NCBI RefSeq assembly: GCF_001613365.1
Contig: NZ_BDCF01000006.1
Coordinates: 186,001-250,000 of the forward strand
Reading direction: 5' to 3'
Length of the DNA stretch: 64,000 nt
Origin: Nocardia xishanensis NBRC 101358
GTDB taxonomy: Bacteria > Actinomycetota > Actinomycetes > Mycobacteriales > Mycobacteriaceae
Part shown: one piece after another, positions 33,119 to 42,528 of the stretch
How positions within the stretch are numbered: position 1 is the stretch's first letter
Layout: each line of letters begins with the position of its first letter
Made by a program: the position numbers and the translations under genes
Notes under the pieces: generated by a model
Database searches by the model: none
What the model saw: the letters and a program-made list of their open reading frames with translations, nothing else
Told to the model about the DNA's origin: nothing

Positions 33119-34540
33119 GTGAGTCTCGTCCCGAATGTCCTCGCCACCCGTTACGCCAGCCCCGAACTGGTGCACCTGTGGTCGCCCGAGCACAAGATCG
33201 TGCTGGAGCGGCGGCTGTGGCTGGAGGTGCTGCGGGCACAGTCGGAGCTCGGCATCGACATCCCGGCCGGGGTGATCGCCGACTACGAGCGGGTCATCGA
33301 CCGCGTCGACCTCGCGTCCATCGCCGAGCGCGAGCGGGTCACCCGGCACGACGTGAAGGCGCGCATCGAGGAATTCAACGCGCTGGCCGGGCACGAGCAC
33401 GTGCACAAGGGCATGACCAGCCGCGACCTCACCGAGAACGTCGAGCAGCTGCAGATCCGGCTTTCGCTCGTGCACGTGCACGCGCACGGCGTCGCCATCG
33501 CGGCGCGGCTCGCCGAGCGCGCGGCCGAGTACCAGACCGTGGTCATGGCGGGCCGCTCGCACAACGTGGCGGCGCAGGCCACCACCCTCGGCAAGCGCTT
33601 CGCCTCGGCCGCCGACGAGCTGCTGATCGCGCTGACCCGCCTGCGTGAGCTCATCGACCGTTATCCGCTGCGCGGCATCAAGGGCCCGATGGGCACCGCG
33701 CAGGACATGCTCGACCTGCTCGACGGCGACCCGGCCAAGCTGGCCACGCTGGAACAGCAGGTGGCCGGGCACCTCGGGTTCGCGACCGTGTTCACCAGCG
33801 TGGGCCAGGTCTACCCGCGCTCGCTCGACCACGACGTGCTTTCCGCGCTGGTGCAGGTGGGTGCCGGCCCGTCTTCCTTCGCGCACACCATCCGGCTGAT
33901 GGCCGGCCACGAGCTGGTCACCGAGGGCTTCCAGCCCGGGCAGGTCGGCAGTTCGGCCATGCCGCACAAGATGAACACGCGCTCGTGCGAGCGGGTCAAC
34001 GGCCTGCAGGTGGTGCTGCGCGGTTACGCCTCGATGGCCGCCGAGCTCGCGGGAGCGCAGTGGAACGAGGGCGACGTGTTCTGTTCCGTGGTGCGCCGCG
34101 TCGCGCTGCCGGACGCGTTCTTCGCCATCGACGGCATGATGGAGACCTTCCTCACCGTGCTCGCCGAGTTCGGCGCCTACCCGGCCGTGATCTCCCGCGA
34201 ACTCGACCGCTACCTGCCGTTCCTCGCCACCACCCGCATCCTGATGGCCGCGGTCCGCGCCGGCGTCGGCCGGGAGACCGCGCACGAGGTCATCAAGGAG
34301 CACGCCGTCGCCGTCGCCCTCGCCATGCGCGAACAGGGCCGCGAGCCCGACTTGCTCGACCGTCTCGCCGCCGACCACCGCCTCCCCCTCGACCGCGCCG
34401 CCCTCGACGCCGCCCTCGCCGACAAGTCCGCCTTCATCGGCGCCGCCGGCGCCCAGGCCGCCGACGTCGTCGCCCAGGTCCAAAAACTCGTCGACGCCTA
34501 CCCCGAAGCCGCCCGCTACACCCCCTCCCCAATCCTCTAG
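33119..34540 (+). CDS. purB: Adenylosuccinate lyase
   Basis: 473 aa. Fumarase/aspartase-superfamily signature SSAMPHKMNTRSCERVNGL, the TSRDLTENVEQLQ motif and HKGMTSRDL segment fix the assignment. It catalyses fumarate release from SAICAR and adenylosuccinate, serving both purine synthesis and the AMP branch. The GTG at 33119 follows the TetR stop by 6 bases. Followed by a HIT protein gene 62 bases downstream on the same strand. Confidence 0.95.
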   Translation: MSLVPNVLATRYASPELVHLWSPEHKIVLERRLWLEVLRAQSELGIDIPAGVIADYERVIDRVDLASIAERERVTRHDVKARIEEFNALAGHEHVHKGMTSRDLTENVEQLQIRLSLVHVHAHGVAIAARLAERAAEYQTVVMAGRSHNVAAQATTLGKRFASAADELLIALTRLRELIDRYPLRGIKGPMGTAQDMLDLLDGDPAKLATLEQQVAGHLGFATVFTSVGQVYPRSLDHDVLSALVQVGAGPSSFAHTIRLMAGHELVTEGFQPGQVGSSAMPHKMNTRSCERVNGLQVVLRGYASMAAELAGAQWNEGDVFCSVVRRVALPDAFFAIDGMMETFLTVLAEFGAYPAVISRELDRYLPFLATTRILMAAVRAGVGRETAHEVIKEHAVAVALAMREQGREPDLLDRLAADHRLPLDRAALDAALADKSAFIGAAGAQAADVVAQVQKLVDAYPEAARYTPSPIL

Positions 34541-34602
34541 GGCGCGGCAGGTTTCGCGCGGTTGTCGTGTCTTCGCTCCGGCCGCGCCGGTTAGGGTGCG
34601 GT

Positions 34603-35046
34603 GTGGATCCGTACACGATTTTCGCTGACATCATTGCCGGGCGGGCGCCTGCTTCCAAGGTGTACGAGGACGACGACGTGGTCGCGTTCATGGATATCCG
34701 GCCGATGACGCCGGGGCATTTGCTGGTGGTGCCGCGGGTGGCGGCCAGATGTCTCGCCGAGTTGGATCCGGTGGTCGGGGGGAAGCTGTTTCAGGTGGGG
34801 CAGCGGCTGGCGGGGGCGTTGCGGGAGAGCGAAGTGGGGTGTGACGGGGTCAACTTTTTTCTCGCCGACGGCGTGACGGCGGGGCAGGAGGTGTTCCACG
34901 TGCACCTGCACGTCATTCCGCGTACCCCCGGCGACGGGTTCGGATTGCGCGGGCGGCCGACCAGCCCGCACCGCGCAGACCTGGATTATCTGGCCGGATC
35001 CATCCGTGGGGCGCTGGCGCGGACGGAGGCCGCCGAGGGTCGGTGA
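34603..35046 (+). CDS. HIT-family protein (second copy)
   Basis: 147 aa: MDPYTIFADIIAGRAPASKV, then FMDIRPMTPGHLLVVPR and the triad FHVHLHVIPR. GTG start at 34603. It is distinct from the HIT protein at 27.6 kb (different strand ends and N-terminus). The local codon use is more GC-flat than neighbouring genes between 34720 and 34860, a small oddity. Likely hydrolyses adenylylated or phosphoramidate nucleotides; a role in purine recycling is a guess from the adjacent purB. Confidence 0.88.
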   Translation: MDPYTIFADIIAGRAPASKVYEDDDVVAFMDIRPMTPGHLLVVPRVAARCLAELDPVVGGKLFQVGQRLAGALRESEVGCDGVNFFLADGVTAGQEVFHVHLHVIPRTPGDGFGLRGRPTSPHRADLDYLAGSIRGALARTEAAEGR

Positions 35047-35172
35047 AAGGCATGAAAGCCGTTACGTACTGGGCAGTTTGCTGCGGAAGCGCCGAGATCG
35101 CGAATCTCTCCCGCAATTCCATCGAGTGAGTTACGTTGGATGCCGTTGTCATGCGGTGTTGGACGGTGGGAC

Positions 35173-36132
35173 ATGCGGCGTACCAAAGTTGCTGTTGCAG
35201 TGCTCTCCTGCGCGATGGCGATGCTCGGGCCGGTGGCGGTCGAACCGGCGTCCGCCTCGGCCGCCCAGATCGTCCGAATCGCCGACCGCAGCCCGACCCG
35301 GTCCTCGGTGTTCATCGATTCCCCCGCGATGGGCCGAACGGTCCAAGTCGACGTGCTGCACCCGGCGGACGGCGACGCCAGGCCCGCCTACTACCTGCTG
35401 GACGGCCTCGACCCGGGCGTCGGCCAGAGCACCTGGACCAACGCGACCGACGCCGAGTCCTTCTTCCGCGGCAAGCAAGTCAACGTGGTGTTGCCTGTCG
35501 GCGGCCAGGCCAGCTACTACACGGACTGGCAGCGGGACGACCCGCACTTCGGCCGCTACAAATGGGAGACCTTCCTCACCCAGGAACTGCCGCCGCTGAT
35601 CGACGAGAATTTCGACGGCAACGGCGTGAACGCCATCGGCGGCCTCTCCATGGGCGGCACAGCGGCCTTCGTCCTGGCCGCCCGCCATCCGCAGCTGTAC
35701 CGCGCGATCGCGGGCTACAGCGCCTGCCCCGACACCGGCCTCGCGACCGGAGGCGTGATGTTCTCCATCGCCAACCGCGGCGGCGATCCGGTCAACATGT
35801 GGGGCGCCCCCGGCGGCCCGGCCTGGGCCGAGCATGATCCCGCGCTGATGGCGGATCGCCTGCGCGGCAAGACGATCTACCTCTCCACCGGCACCGGCGT
35901 GCCTGGCCCGCACGAGGCCGAGCTCAAGCCGCAGCTGGCCGAGAACATCTTTCTCGGCGGTCCGGTGGAGGTCGGTATCAACGCCTGCGTGATCGCCTTC
36001 GAGCGGCGGCTGCGCGGCATGGCCATTCCGGCGCGCATCGATTACAGCCCGGTCGGCACCCACTCCTGGTCCTACTGGCAGGACACGCTGCACGCATCGT
36101 GGCCCACCCTGGCCGCGGCCATCGGCGCATGA
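35173..36132 (+). CDS. Secreted antigen-85-like esterase/mycolyltransferase family
   Basis: 319 aa. A clear Sec signal peptide (MRRTKVAVAVLSCAMAMLGP then VAVEPASASA) precedes an alpha/beta-hydrolase domain. It has nucleophile NAIGGLSMGGTAAF, the LLDGLDPGVGQSTWTNATDA segment resembling the Ag85 WDIN-type loop, and a His in SPVGTHSWSYWQDTL. Antigen 85 proteins transfer mycolates between trehalose and arabinogalactan, but many relatives, including Rv0774c-like proteins, are plain esterases. Which it is cannot be decided here. The ATG at 35173 follows the signal-peptide logic; it converges with the OYE gene at a strong hairpin. Confidence 0.85.
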   Translation: MRRTKVAVAVLSCAMAMLGPVAVEPASASAAQIVRIADRSPTRSSVFIDSPAMGRTVQVDVLHPADGDARPAYYLLDGLDPGVGQSTWTNATDAESFFRGKQVNVVLPVGGQASYYTDWQRDDPHFGRYKWETFLTQELPPLIDENFDGNGVNAIGGLSMGGTAAFVLAARHPQLYRAIAGYSACPDTGLATGGVMFSIANRGGDPVNMWGAPGGPAWAEHDPALMADRLRGKTIYLSTGTGVPGPHEAELKPQLAENIFLGGPVEVGINACVIAFERRLRGMAIPARIDYSPVGTHSWSYWQDTLHASWPTLAAAIGA

Positions 36133-36135
36133 ACC

Positions 36136-36163
36136 GCCCGGCGCGAATCCGATCGCGCCGGGC
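36136..36163. terminator. Hairpin between convergent esterase and OYE genes
   Basis: Perfect 10-bp stem GCCCGGCGCG (36136-36145) with CGCGCCGGGC (36154-36163), loop of 8 bases. Likely shared terminator. Confidence 0.7.
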
Positions 36164-36172
36164 GTCGCGCGT

Positions 36173-37261
36173 TCACAGCCGGGACAGTTCGCTGTCGGAC
36201 CACGCCGGATAGTCGGTGTAGCCCTCGGCGTCTCGCCCGTACAACCCTTCCTCGCGGGCAGGGGCAAGCGGCAGGTTGCGCGAGATCCGTTCCACCAGAT
36301 CAGGATTGGCGATGAAGGCCCGCCCGAACGAGACGAGATCGGCGACGCCGTCCCGCAGCACCGCTTCCGCGCCCTCGGCAGCGGTCGGCTCGCGGTTCTC
36401 GCCGATGTTCGCGATCAGCGTGCCGCGCCAGCGCGGTCGCAGGTCCTTCAGCGCGGGATAGTCGTCGTTGTCGGTGAGGTGCAGATAAGCGAGCTCGCGA
36501 CGATCCAGTTCGGCCACCAGCTTTCGGTACAGCGGCGCCGGATCGTCCTCGCGCATATTGAATTGCGGGTTGCCGGGCGAGAGCCGGACGGCGGTGCGGC
36601 GCGAGCCGATCGCCTCGGCCACCGCGTCCACGATGGCCAGCGGCGCCCGCATCCGGTTGTCGATCGAACCGCCGTATTCGTCCGTGCGCAAATTGGTGTT
36701 GTCGGCGAGGAACTGGTGCACCAAATAGCTGTTTGCGCCGTGGATTTCGACGCCGTCGAAGCCCGCGGCCACGGCATTGCGGGCGGCCGCGGCGTACTGG
36801 CCGATGATCGCGGTGATGTCGTCCCGGCTCAGCTCCCCTGGCGTGATCGGATCGGCCTTGCCACCCTCGATCAGGTGCACGCGATCCGGATCGATCACCG
36901 CGGAAGGGCCCGCGGGCCATGACCCGTCGATGCGGCCGAGCGGATGGTTCTTGCGGCCGCCGTGCATCAGCTGCGCGAAGATCCGTCCGCCGTTGGCGTG
37001 CACCGCGGCGGTGACCCGGCGCCAGGCGCCGACGTGGGCTTCGGTCTGCAAGCCGGGCGTCCACGCCTCACTCTGGCCGGTCGAATGCGGCCAGATTCCT
37101 TCGGTGATGATCAGTCCGGCGGCGGCGCGCTGGGCGTAGTAGTCGACTACGTCGGCGGTGGGGGAGCCGTCCGGCAGCGAGCGCAACCGGGTCATCGGTG
37201 ACATGACGATCCGGTTCGGCAGGGCCAGTTCGTGGTTGCGGTAGGGCGTCAAAAGCTGCAT
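36173..37261 (-). CDS. NADH:flavin oxidoreductase / alkene reductase (Old Yellow Enzyme)
   Basis: 362 aa. TIM-barrel FMN enzyme: MQLLTPYRNHELALPNRIVM then SPMTRLRS, the QLMHGGR segment, the active-site HGAN in FDGVEIHGANSYLVHQF, and a C-terminal phosphate loop with SFGRAFIANPDLVERI. OYE-type enzymes reduce activated alkenes or oxidised electrophiles with NAD(P)H. The ATG at 37261 is directly beside the perfect operator shared with MerR; upstream readings cross the operator. Expression probably rises when the MerR regulator senses an electrophile or redox signal. Confidence 0.92.
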   Translation of the reverse strand: MQLLTPYRNHELALPNRIVMSPMTRLRSLPDGSPTADVVDYYAQRAAAGLIITEGIWPHSTGQSEAWTPGLQTEAHVGAWRRVTAAVHANGGRIFAQLMHGGRKNHPLGRIDGSWPAGPSAVIDPDRVHLIEGGKADPITPGELSRDDITAIIGQYAAAARNAVAAGFDGVEIHGANSYLVHQFLADNTNLRTDEYGGSIDNRMRAPLAIVDAVAEAIGSRRTAVRLSPGNPQFNMREDDPAPLYRKLVAELDRRELAYLHLTDNDDYPALKDLRPRWRGTLIANIGENREPTAAEGAEAVLRDGVADLVSFGRAFIANPDLVERISRNLPLAPAREEGLYGRDAEGYTDYPAWSDSELSRL

Positions 37262-37275
37262 GACGCGTACGCTAG

Positions 37276-37297
37276 GACCTGACATCAATGTCAGGTC
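37276..37297. promoter_or_regulatory. Perfect 22-bp palindromic operator, MerR type
   Basis: GACCTGACAT and its exact complement ATGTCAGGTC are separated by CA. It lies in the 63-bp divergent region, 14 bases from the OYE start. MerR proteins bind such dyads between the -35 and -10 elements and remodel the promoter; which direction is activated is not visible. Confidence 0.85.
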
Positions 37298-37324
37298 AAG
37301 AGCGGTTGGCGCGAGGAGTCGAAC

Positions 37325-37732
37325 ATGCGCATCGGGGAACTGGCCGATCGGACCGGCGTCAGCGTCCGGTCGCTGCGGTACTACGAGGACAAGGGCATGC
37401 TCGCCGCGACACGGAGCTCCGGCGGGCAGCGCGAATACCCGGAGGCGGCCGTCGACCGGGTCAACCGGATCCAGGAGATGTTCGCGGCCGGGCTGACCAG
37501 CGACACCATCGCCGAACTGCTCCCGTGCATCCACGACACGGACGGCACGCCGAGCGCCGCGGCCACCCCGTTCCTGGTGCGGAAGCTCACCGAGGAGCGG
37601 GCCAGGATCGACCGGGCGCTGCGTGATCTGCACAGCACCTGCGAGGTGCTCGACGGCGTCATCCGCGCCGCGGGCGGCGAGGCGCCGCCGCCGGAGTTCC
37701 ATCGAGCCGAGGATTCGGCGACCCGCAAGTAG
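37325..37732 (+). CDS. MerR-family regulator
   Basis: 135 aa. The winged-helix DNA-binding start MRIGELADRTGVSVRSLRYY then EDKGML is classical MerR. A central helix leads to a short effector region with one cysteine in ELLPCIHDTD and another in HSTCEVLDG; two Cys could allow thiol or metal sensing but this is inference. It is divergent from the OYE gene across a perfect palindrome and likely controls it. Confidence 0.9.
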   Translation: MRIGELADRTGVSVRSLRYYEDKGMLAATRSSGGQREYPEAAVDRVNRIQEMFAAGLTSDTIAELLPCIHDTDGTPSAAATPFLVRKLTEERARIDRALRDLHSTCEVLDGVIRAAGGEAPPPEFHRAEDSATRK

Positions 37733-37742
37733 GGTGGTTCGC

Positions 37743-39890
37743 ATGTCTGTCGAAAGTGTGGTGGCGGCGCCGATCGCCAAGACGGTGCCGACCGAGCGGG
37801 TGCATCACGGCGACGTCTTCGTCGACGAGTACGAGTGGCTGCGGGACAAGGAGGATCCCGAGGTCATCTCCCACCTCCAGGCGGAGAACGCCTACACCGA
37901 GGCGCAGACCGCTCACCTGCAGGGCCTGCGCGAGAAGATCTTCGAGGAGATCAAGTCGCGCACCCAGGAGACCGACCTCTCCGTGCCGACCAGGATGGGC
38001 GATTTCTGGTATTACTCGCGCAGCTACGAGGGCAAACAGTACGGCGTGCACTGCCGCTGCCCGATCGACGCGCAAGCCGACGGCATCGACGCGTGGACGC
38101 CACCGCGGCTCGAGGCCGACAGCGAGATCCCGGGCGAACAGGTGCTGCTGGACAGCAACGAGCTGGCCGCGGGTCACGCCTACTTCGCGCTGGGCGCGTT
38201 CTCGGTGAGCCACGACGGCAATCTGCTCGCCTACTCGGTCGACACTGTCGGCGACGAGCGCTACACCCTGCGTTTCAAGGACCTGCGCAGCGGTGAGCCG
38301 CTCGCCGACGAGATCGCGGGCACCGCGCCGGGCGCGACCTGGTCGCTGGACGGAAGCCACGTCTTCTATCAGACGGTGGACGAGTCGTGGCGGCCCGACA
38401 CCGTGTGGCGGCACCGGCTCGGCGCGACCGAGTCCGATGTGCAGGTCTTCCACGAGCCCGACGAGCGGTACTGGGTCAGCATCGGCTCGACCCGCTCGGA
38501 GAAGTACCTGATGATCTGGGTCGGCTCCAAGATCACCACCGAGGGCTGGGTGCTCGAATCCGACAACCCCGAGGGCGAATTCCGGATTCTCATGCCGCGG
38601 CGCGAGGGCGTCGAGTACTCGGCCGAGCACGCCGTGATCGGCGGCGACGACCGCTTCCTCATCCTGCACAACGACGTGGTGGACGGCGTCAAGGCGGAGA
38701 ACTTCGTGCTCGCCGAGGCGCCGGTCGACGACCCGTCGAACCTGACGCTGCTCATCGGCCACCGCGACGACGTGCGGCTCGAGGATGTCGACGCCTTCGC
38801 GGACCACCTGGTGCTGAGCTACCGGCGCGAGGCACTGACCAGAGTGGCGGTCTGGCCGCTCACCGCGTCCGGCTACGGCGAGCGGCGCGAACTCGAATTC
38901 GATCTGGAGCTCTTCGCGGTCGGCGCCGGCGCCAACCCGGAGTGGGCGCAGCCGACCCTGCGCATCGGCCTGACCTCGTTCATCACCCCGATGCAGGTGT
39001 TCGACTACGTGCCGGCCACCGGCGCGTTGCTGCTGCGCAAGGAGCAGCCGGTGCTCGGCGGCTACGACGCGAACGACTATGAGCAGCACCGGGATTGGGC
39101 GGTCGCCGCGGACGGCACCCGAATCCCGATCTCGCTGGTGTGGAAGAAGGGCGCGGTGGCCGAGGGCGAGCCGAAGCCGCTGCTGCTCTACGGCTACGGC
39201 TCCTACGAGGCCAGCATGGATCCGTCCTTCTCGGTGGCGCGGCTGTCGCTGCTCGATCGCGGCATGGTGTTCGCGGTCGCGCACGTGCGCGGCGGCGGCG
39301 AAATGGGCAGGCTCTGGTACGAGAACGGCAAGACGCTCACCAAGAAGAACACCTTCACCGACTTCGTTGCCTCCGCGCGGCACTTGATCGACACCGGCGT
39401 GACCGCCGCCGATCGGATGATCGCCGACGGCGGCAGCGCGGGCGGGCTGCTGGTCGGCGCGGTGGCGAACCTGGCGCCGGAGCTGTTCCGCGGCATCCTC
39501 GCGAACGTGCCGTTCGTCGACCCGCTCACCTCGATCCTCGACCCCTCGCTCCCGCTCACCGTCATCGAGTGGGACGAGTGGGGTAATCCGTTGGCGGACA
39601 AGGATGTCTACGAGTACATGAAGTCCTACTCGCCGTACGAGAACGTCGAGGCCAAGGACTACCCGGCGATCCTGGCGGTCACCAGCCTGAACGACACCAG
39701 GGTGCTCTACGTCGAACCCGCCAAGTGGGTGGCCAAGCTGCGCGCGACCAAGACCGGCGACGCGCCGCTGCTGCTCAAGACCGAGATGAGCGCGGGCCAC
39801 GGTGGCGTGAGCGGCCGCTACGAGAAGTGGAAGGAAGTGGCCTTCGAGCACGCTTGGGTGCTCGACACGGTCGGCCTGGCCGAGGAGTAG
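37743..39890 (+). CDS. ptrB: Oligopeptidase B (S9A prolyl oligopeptidase family)
   Basis: 715 aa, normal for protease II. An N-terminal beta-propeller domain is followed by the alpha/beta-hydrolase end with LLLYGYGSYEASMDPSFSVA, nucleophile MIADGGSAGGLLVGAV, Asp in SLNDTRVLYVEPAKW and His in SAGHGGVSGRYEKW. It cleaves peptides after basic residues in the cytosol. The ATG at 37743 follows the MerR stop by 10 bases. In M. tuberculosis ptrB (Rv0781-0782) is split; here it is one uninterrupted gene, as expected for the intact enzyme. Confidence 0.92.
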   Translation: MSVESVVAAPIAKTVPTERVHHGDVFVDEYEWLRDKEDPEVISHLQAENAYTEAQTAHLQGLREKIFEEIKSRTQETDLSVPTRMGDFWYYSRSYEGKQYGVHCRCPIDAQADGIDAWTPPRLEADSEIPGEQVLLDSNELAAGHAYFALGAFSVSHDGNLLAYSVDTVGDERYTLRFKDLRSGEPLADEIAGTAPGATWSLDGSHVFYQTVDESWRPDTVWRHRLGATESDVQVFHEPDERYWVSIGSTRSEKYLMIWVGSKITTEGWVLESDNPEGEFRILMPRREGVEYSAEHAVIGGDDRFLILHNDVVDGVKAENFVLAEAPVDDPSNLTLLIGHRDDVRLEDVDAFADHLVLSYRREALTRVAVWPLTASGYGERRELEFDLELFAVGAGANPEWAQPTLRIGLTSFITPMQVFDYVPATGALLLRKEQPVLGGYDANDYEQHRDWAVAADGTRIPISLVWKKGAVAEGEPKPLLLYGYGSYEASMDPSFSVARLSLLDRGMVFAVAHVRGGGEMGRLWYENGKTLTKKNTFTDFVASARHLIDTGVTAADRMIADGGSAGGLLVGAVANLAPELFRGILANVPFVDPLTSILDPSLPLTVIEWDEWGNPLADKDVYEYMKSYSPYENVEAKDYPAILAVTSLNDTRVLYVEPAKWVAKLRATKTGDAPLLLKTEMSAGHGGVSGRYEKWKEVAFEHAWVLDTVGLAEE

Positions 39891-39899
39891 ACGACCGTG

Positions 39900-39931
39900 A
39901 CCGTCGGCGGCCGTCGCAGGTCGCCGACGGT
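39900..39931 (+). terminator. Hairpin after ptrB
   Basis: Perfect 10-bp stem ACCGTCGGCG (39900-39909) and CGCCGACGGT (39922-39931), 12-base loop, no T run. Starts 9 bases beyond the ptrB stop. Confidence 0.55.
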
Positions 39932-40001
39932 GCTTCGGTTGTTCGTCCTCTGGTCATGCTCGCTGCACATCGAAGACACCTGCGTCCGGCACCGTTGTTT
40001 C

Positions 40002-40703
40002 ATGAACGCTGAGCTGATCGTGTCCGTGTCGGGAATCAGGGACACCACTCGAGACGCCGCGATCGAATTCGCCGCCGAGATGGATCGTCGCGACGTGCGG
40101 TTGTCGCTGCTGGTGGCGCCGCGATCGAAGGGCAAGTACCGGCTGGTCGACGACCCGGCGACGCAGGCGTGGCTGCGCGGCAGGCGGGCCCGTGGCGACG
40201 CCATCGTGCTGCACGGTTACGACCAGGCGGCGACCAAGCGGCGCAGGGCGGAGTTCGCCACGCTGCCCAAGCACGAGGCCAGGCTGCGGCTCACCGCGGC
40301 GGACCGGGTGCTGGAGCAGGTCGAGCTGCGCACCCGGCTGTTCGCCGCACCGCGCTGGGATGCCTCGGCGGGCGCCATCGCCGCGCTGCCCGAGACGGGT
40401 TTCCGCGTCGCGCTCGGCCTCACCTCGATCCTCGACCTGGAGCGCAACACCGCGCAGAAGGCGCGCGTCTACGGCATCGGCGAGGGTTTCCGCGCCGAGC
40501 CGTGGTGGTGCCGGGCCTTGGTGATGGGCGCGGCTTGCACCGCGCGACGCGGCGGAGTGTTGCGCTTGGCGATCTCCGCGGCGCAGTTGCAGCGCTCGGG
40601 TCCGCGCCAGGCGATGCTGGACGCGGTGGATCTGGCGCTGTTCCACGGCGCGGCCAGCGAGGTGTACCGCTGGGAGCCGTTCGACCTGGTGCGCGCGGCC
40701 TGA
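40002..40703 (+). CDS. DUF2334 polysaccharide-deacetylase-like protein
   Basis: 233 aa. Segments LIVSVSGIRDTTRDAAIEFA, GDAIVLHGYDQAATKRRRAE and FAAPRWDASAGAIAALPETG follow the layout of DUF2334 proteins, a group in the carbohydrate esterase 4/NodB-like fold. Catalytic metal residues typical of true deacetylases are not obvious, though the HGYD segment could supply a His/Asp pair. Function unknown; no signal peptide. ATG at 40002 chosen from start of the conserved strand. Confidence 0.65.
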   Translation: MNAELIVSVSGIRDTTRDAAIEFAAEMDRRDVRLSLLVAPRSKGKYRLVDDPATQAWLRGRRARGDAIVLHGYDQAATKRRRAEFATLPKHEARLRLTAADRVLEQVELRTRLFAAPRWDASAGAIAALPETGFRVALGLTSILDLERNTAQKARVYGIGEGFRAEPWWCRALVMGAACTARRGGVLRLAISAAQLQRSGPRQAMLDAVDLALFHGAASEVYRWEPFDLVRAA

Positions 40704-40715
40704 AGGCCGCGGGCC

Positions 40716-40766
40716 GAGGTACGTCCGCCGTCATGAATTGGCGATCGACGGCGGCGGGCGTACCTC
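40716..40766. terminator. Imperfect hairpin between DUF2334 and gadB (convergent)
   Basis: GAGGTACG at 40716-40723 with CGTACCTC at 40759-40766, extended by CCGCCGTC/GACGGCGG with a small bulge. Confidence 0.6.
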
Positions 40767-40832
40767 CGCCTCGTGGTGGTCGAGGCGTTCGTCGGAAGTT
40801 CGGGCACGGCCCGGCCGCGGGCGGCGGTCCGC

Positions 40833-42251
40833 CTATCCGGTGGAGTCCCGGTGCGTCGTCGCGGCGGGTTTCGCGCCGGGCACCTTGGGTTTCGCGTTGT
40901 GCGTGAACCCGCCCGCCTCGGCCCTGGTCAGCGAGACCTTCAGCGGATGGCTGGCCAGCTGACGCACGCAACGGTCGACGTCGGCGAGCAGCAGATCGAC
41001 CATGTCGTGAGTGAAACCGTGCCGGATGACCGCGCGCATCACCGTCTCCGAACCGCGGTCGGGCGGCAGCGGGTACGCGGCGATCAGCCAGCCGCGGGTG
41101 CGCAGCCGATCGGACAGGTCGTAGAGATTGAAGCCCGGCGTGCCGGTGAGCCGCCAGCACACCGCGGCGATGCCGCGATTCGGGTCGCCGTCGTGGATCA
41201 GCTCGAATCCGTCGAACGCGGTCAGCCCGTCGGCCAGGTGCCCGGCGACCCGGTAGATCGCCTCCTGCAATCGGGTGTAACCCAGCCTGCCGAGCCGGAT
41301 GAAGTCGTAGTACTGCGTGATCACCTGGCCGCCCGGCCGGGAAAAGTTGAGATTGAAGGTGGCCATGCTGCCGCCGAGGTAGTCGACGTCGAAGATCAGC
41401 TCCGGCGGCAGATCGTCGGCCGTGCGCCAGATGGCCCAGCCCGCGCCGAGCGGGGCGAGACCGGTCTTGTGGCCGGAGGAGTTGATCGATTTCACCCGTT
41501 CCAGGCGGAAGTCCCACACCAGGTCGGGCGCGGTGAACGGGGCGAGGAAGCCGCCGCTCGCAGCGTCGACGTGCAACGGGATGTCCAGGCCGCTGCCGGC
41601 TTGAAGGTCGTCGAGCGCTCGCGCGATTCCGGCGACGTCCTCGAACAACCCCGTGTAGGTCTGTCCGAAGTTCGACACGACCATGATGGTGTCCGCGTCG
41701 CAGTGCGCGGCGACGTCGTCCGGGTGCATGGTGAGCCGGTCCCCGCGCAGCGGCACCTGACGGATCTCGACGTCGAAATAGCGGGCGAACTTCTCCCAGC
41801 AGACCTGCACCGGTCCGCAGACGAAATTCGGCGTGCCCGTGCCGCCGCGCTTGCGCCAGCGGAACTTGGCGGCGAGCCCGCCCAGCATCGCGGCCTCGCT
41901 GGAACCGGTGGTCGAGGTGCCCAGCGTGGTGGCTGGATCGGGGGCGTGCCAGAGATCGGCGAGCATGCGTGCGCAGCGGCGCTCCAGCTCCGCGGTCTGC
42001 GGGTACTCGTCCTTGTCGACGATGTTCTTGTCCAGCGACTCGTTCATCAGCCTGCGCGCCTGGTCGTCGATCCAGGTGGTGCAGAAAGTGGCGAGGTTCA
42101 TCCGCGAGACGCCGTCGAGCAGCAGTTCGTCGTGCACGATCTGGTAGGCGGCGTCCGGCATCGTCTCCTTCGCCGGGAACCGCACCTTGGGCGCGGGGTG
42201 GTCGACAGCGGGTAGCGCGAACAGATCGTCGAAGTCCGGTTCAGCGGGCAT
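40833..42251 (-). CDS. gadB: Glutamate decarboxylase
   Basis: 472 aa, PLP-dependent group II decarboxylase. Landmarks: HDELLLDGVSRMNLATFCTT, TGSSEAAMLGGLAAKFRWR, HVDAASGGFLAPF, and the PLP lysine in KSINSSGHKTGLAPLGAGW, which is close to the SGHKYG motif of GadA/GadB. It converts glutamate to GABA, consuming a proton. A GGGAGG site lies a few bases before the ATG at 42251, deciding the start. The C-terminus ends in a Lys/Ala-rich tail (THNAKPKVPGAKPAA). No glutamate/GABA antiporter lies nearby, so an acid-resistance system would need a distant partner. Confidence 0.93.
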   Translation of the reverse strand: MPAEPDFDDLFALPAVDHPAPKVRFPAKETMPDAAYQIVHDELLLDGVSRMNLATFCTTWIDDQARRLMNESLDKNIVDKDEYPQTAELERRCARMLADLWHAPDPATTLGTSTTGSSEAAMLGGLAAKFRWRKRGGTGTPNFVCGPVQVCWEKFARYFDVEIRQVPLRGDRLTMHPDDVAAHCDADTIMVVSNFGQTYTGLFEDVAGIARALDDLQAGSGLDIPLHVDAASGGFLAPFTAPDLVWDFRLERVKSINSSGHKTGLAPLGAGWAIWRTADDLPPELIFDVDYLGGSMATFNLNFSRPGGQVITQYYDFIRLGRLGYTRLQEAIYRVAGHLADGLTAFDGFELIHDGDPNRGIAAVCWRLTGTPGFNLYDLSDRLRTRGWLIAAYPLPPDRGSETVMRAVIRHGFTHDMVDLLLADVDRCVRQLASHPLKVSLTRAEAGGFTHNAKPKVPGAKPAATTHRDSTG

Positions 42252-42528
42252 CAGGGGCCTCCCAGCAAGGCTGCTCATCGATTGCCACGGATCGGTTGAC
42301 GACCTCATTCTGCAACGAACGGGTTGTACAAGCGGGTACTTCGAGATGTCGAAGGCCGGAGATCCGTGCCGGCACGTATCGGCGCGCCCGGCCCCGGCAT
42401 CCGGCCGGTGAGCGGCGGGCGCGATACGGTGTTCGCCGTCGAATCGGCCAGCGCCGTGCGGACCGGCTCGGCACTCGCCTCGACGAGGTGTGAATTCGAG
42501 CTGGACGACACGACGAAGTGAGCTGCCC

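Noticed and set aside
37659..39851. Long minus-strand open frame opposite ptrB
   Set aside because: Antisense shadow; oligopeptidase B with its catalytic residues is on the plus strand.
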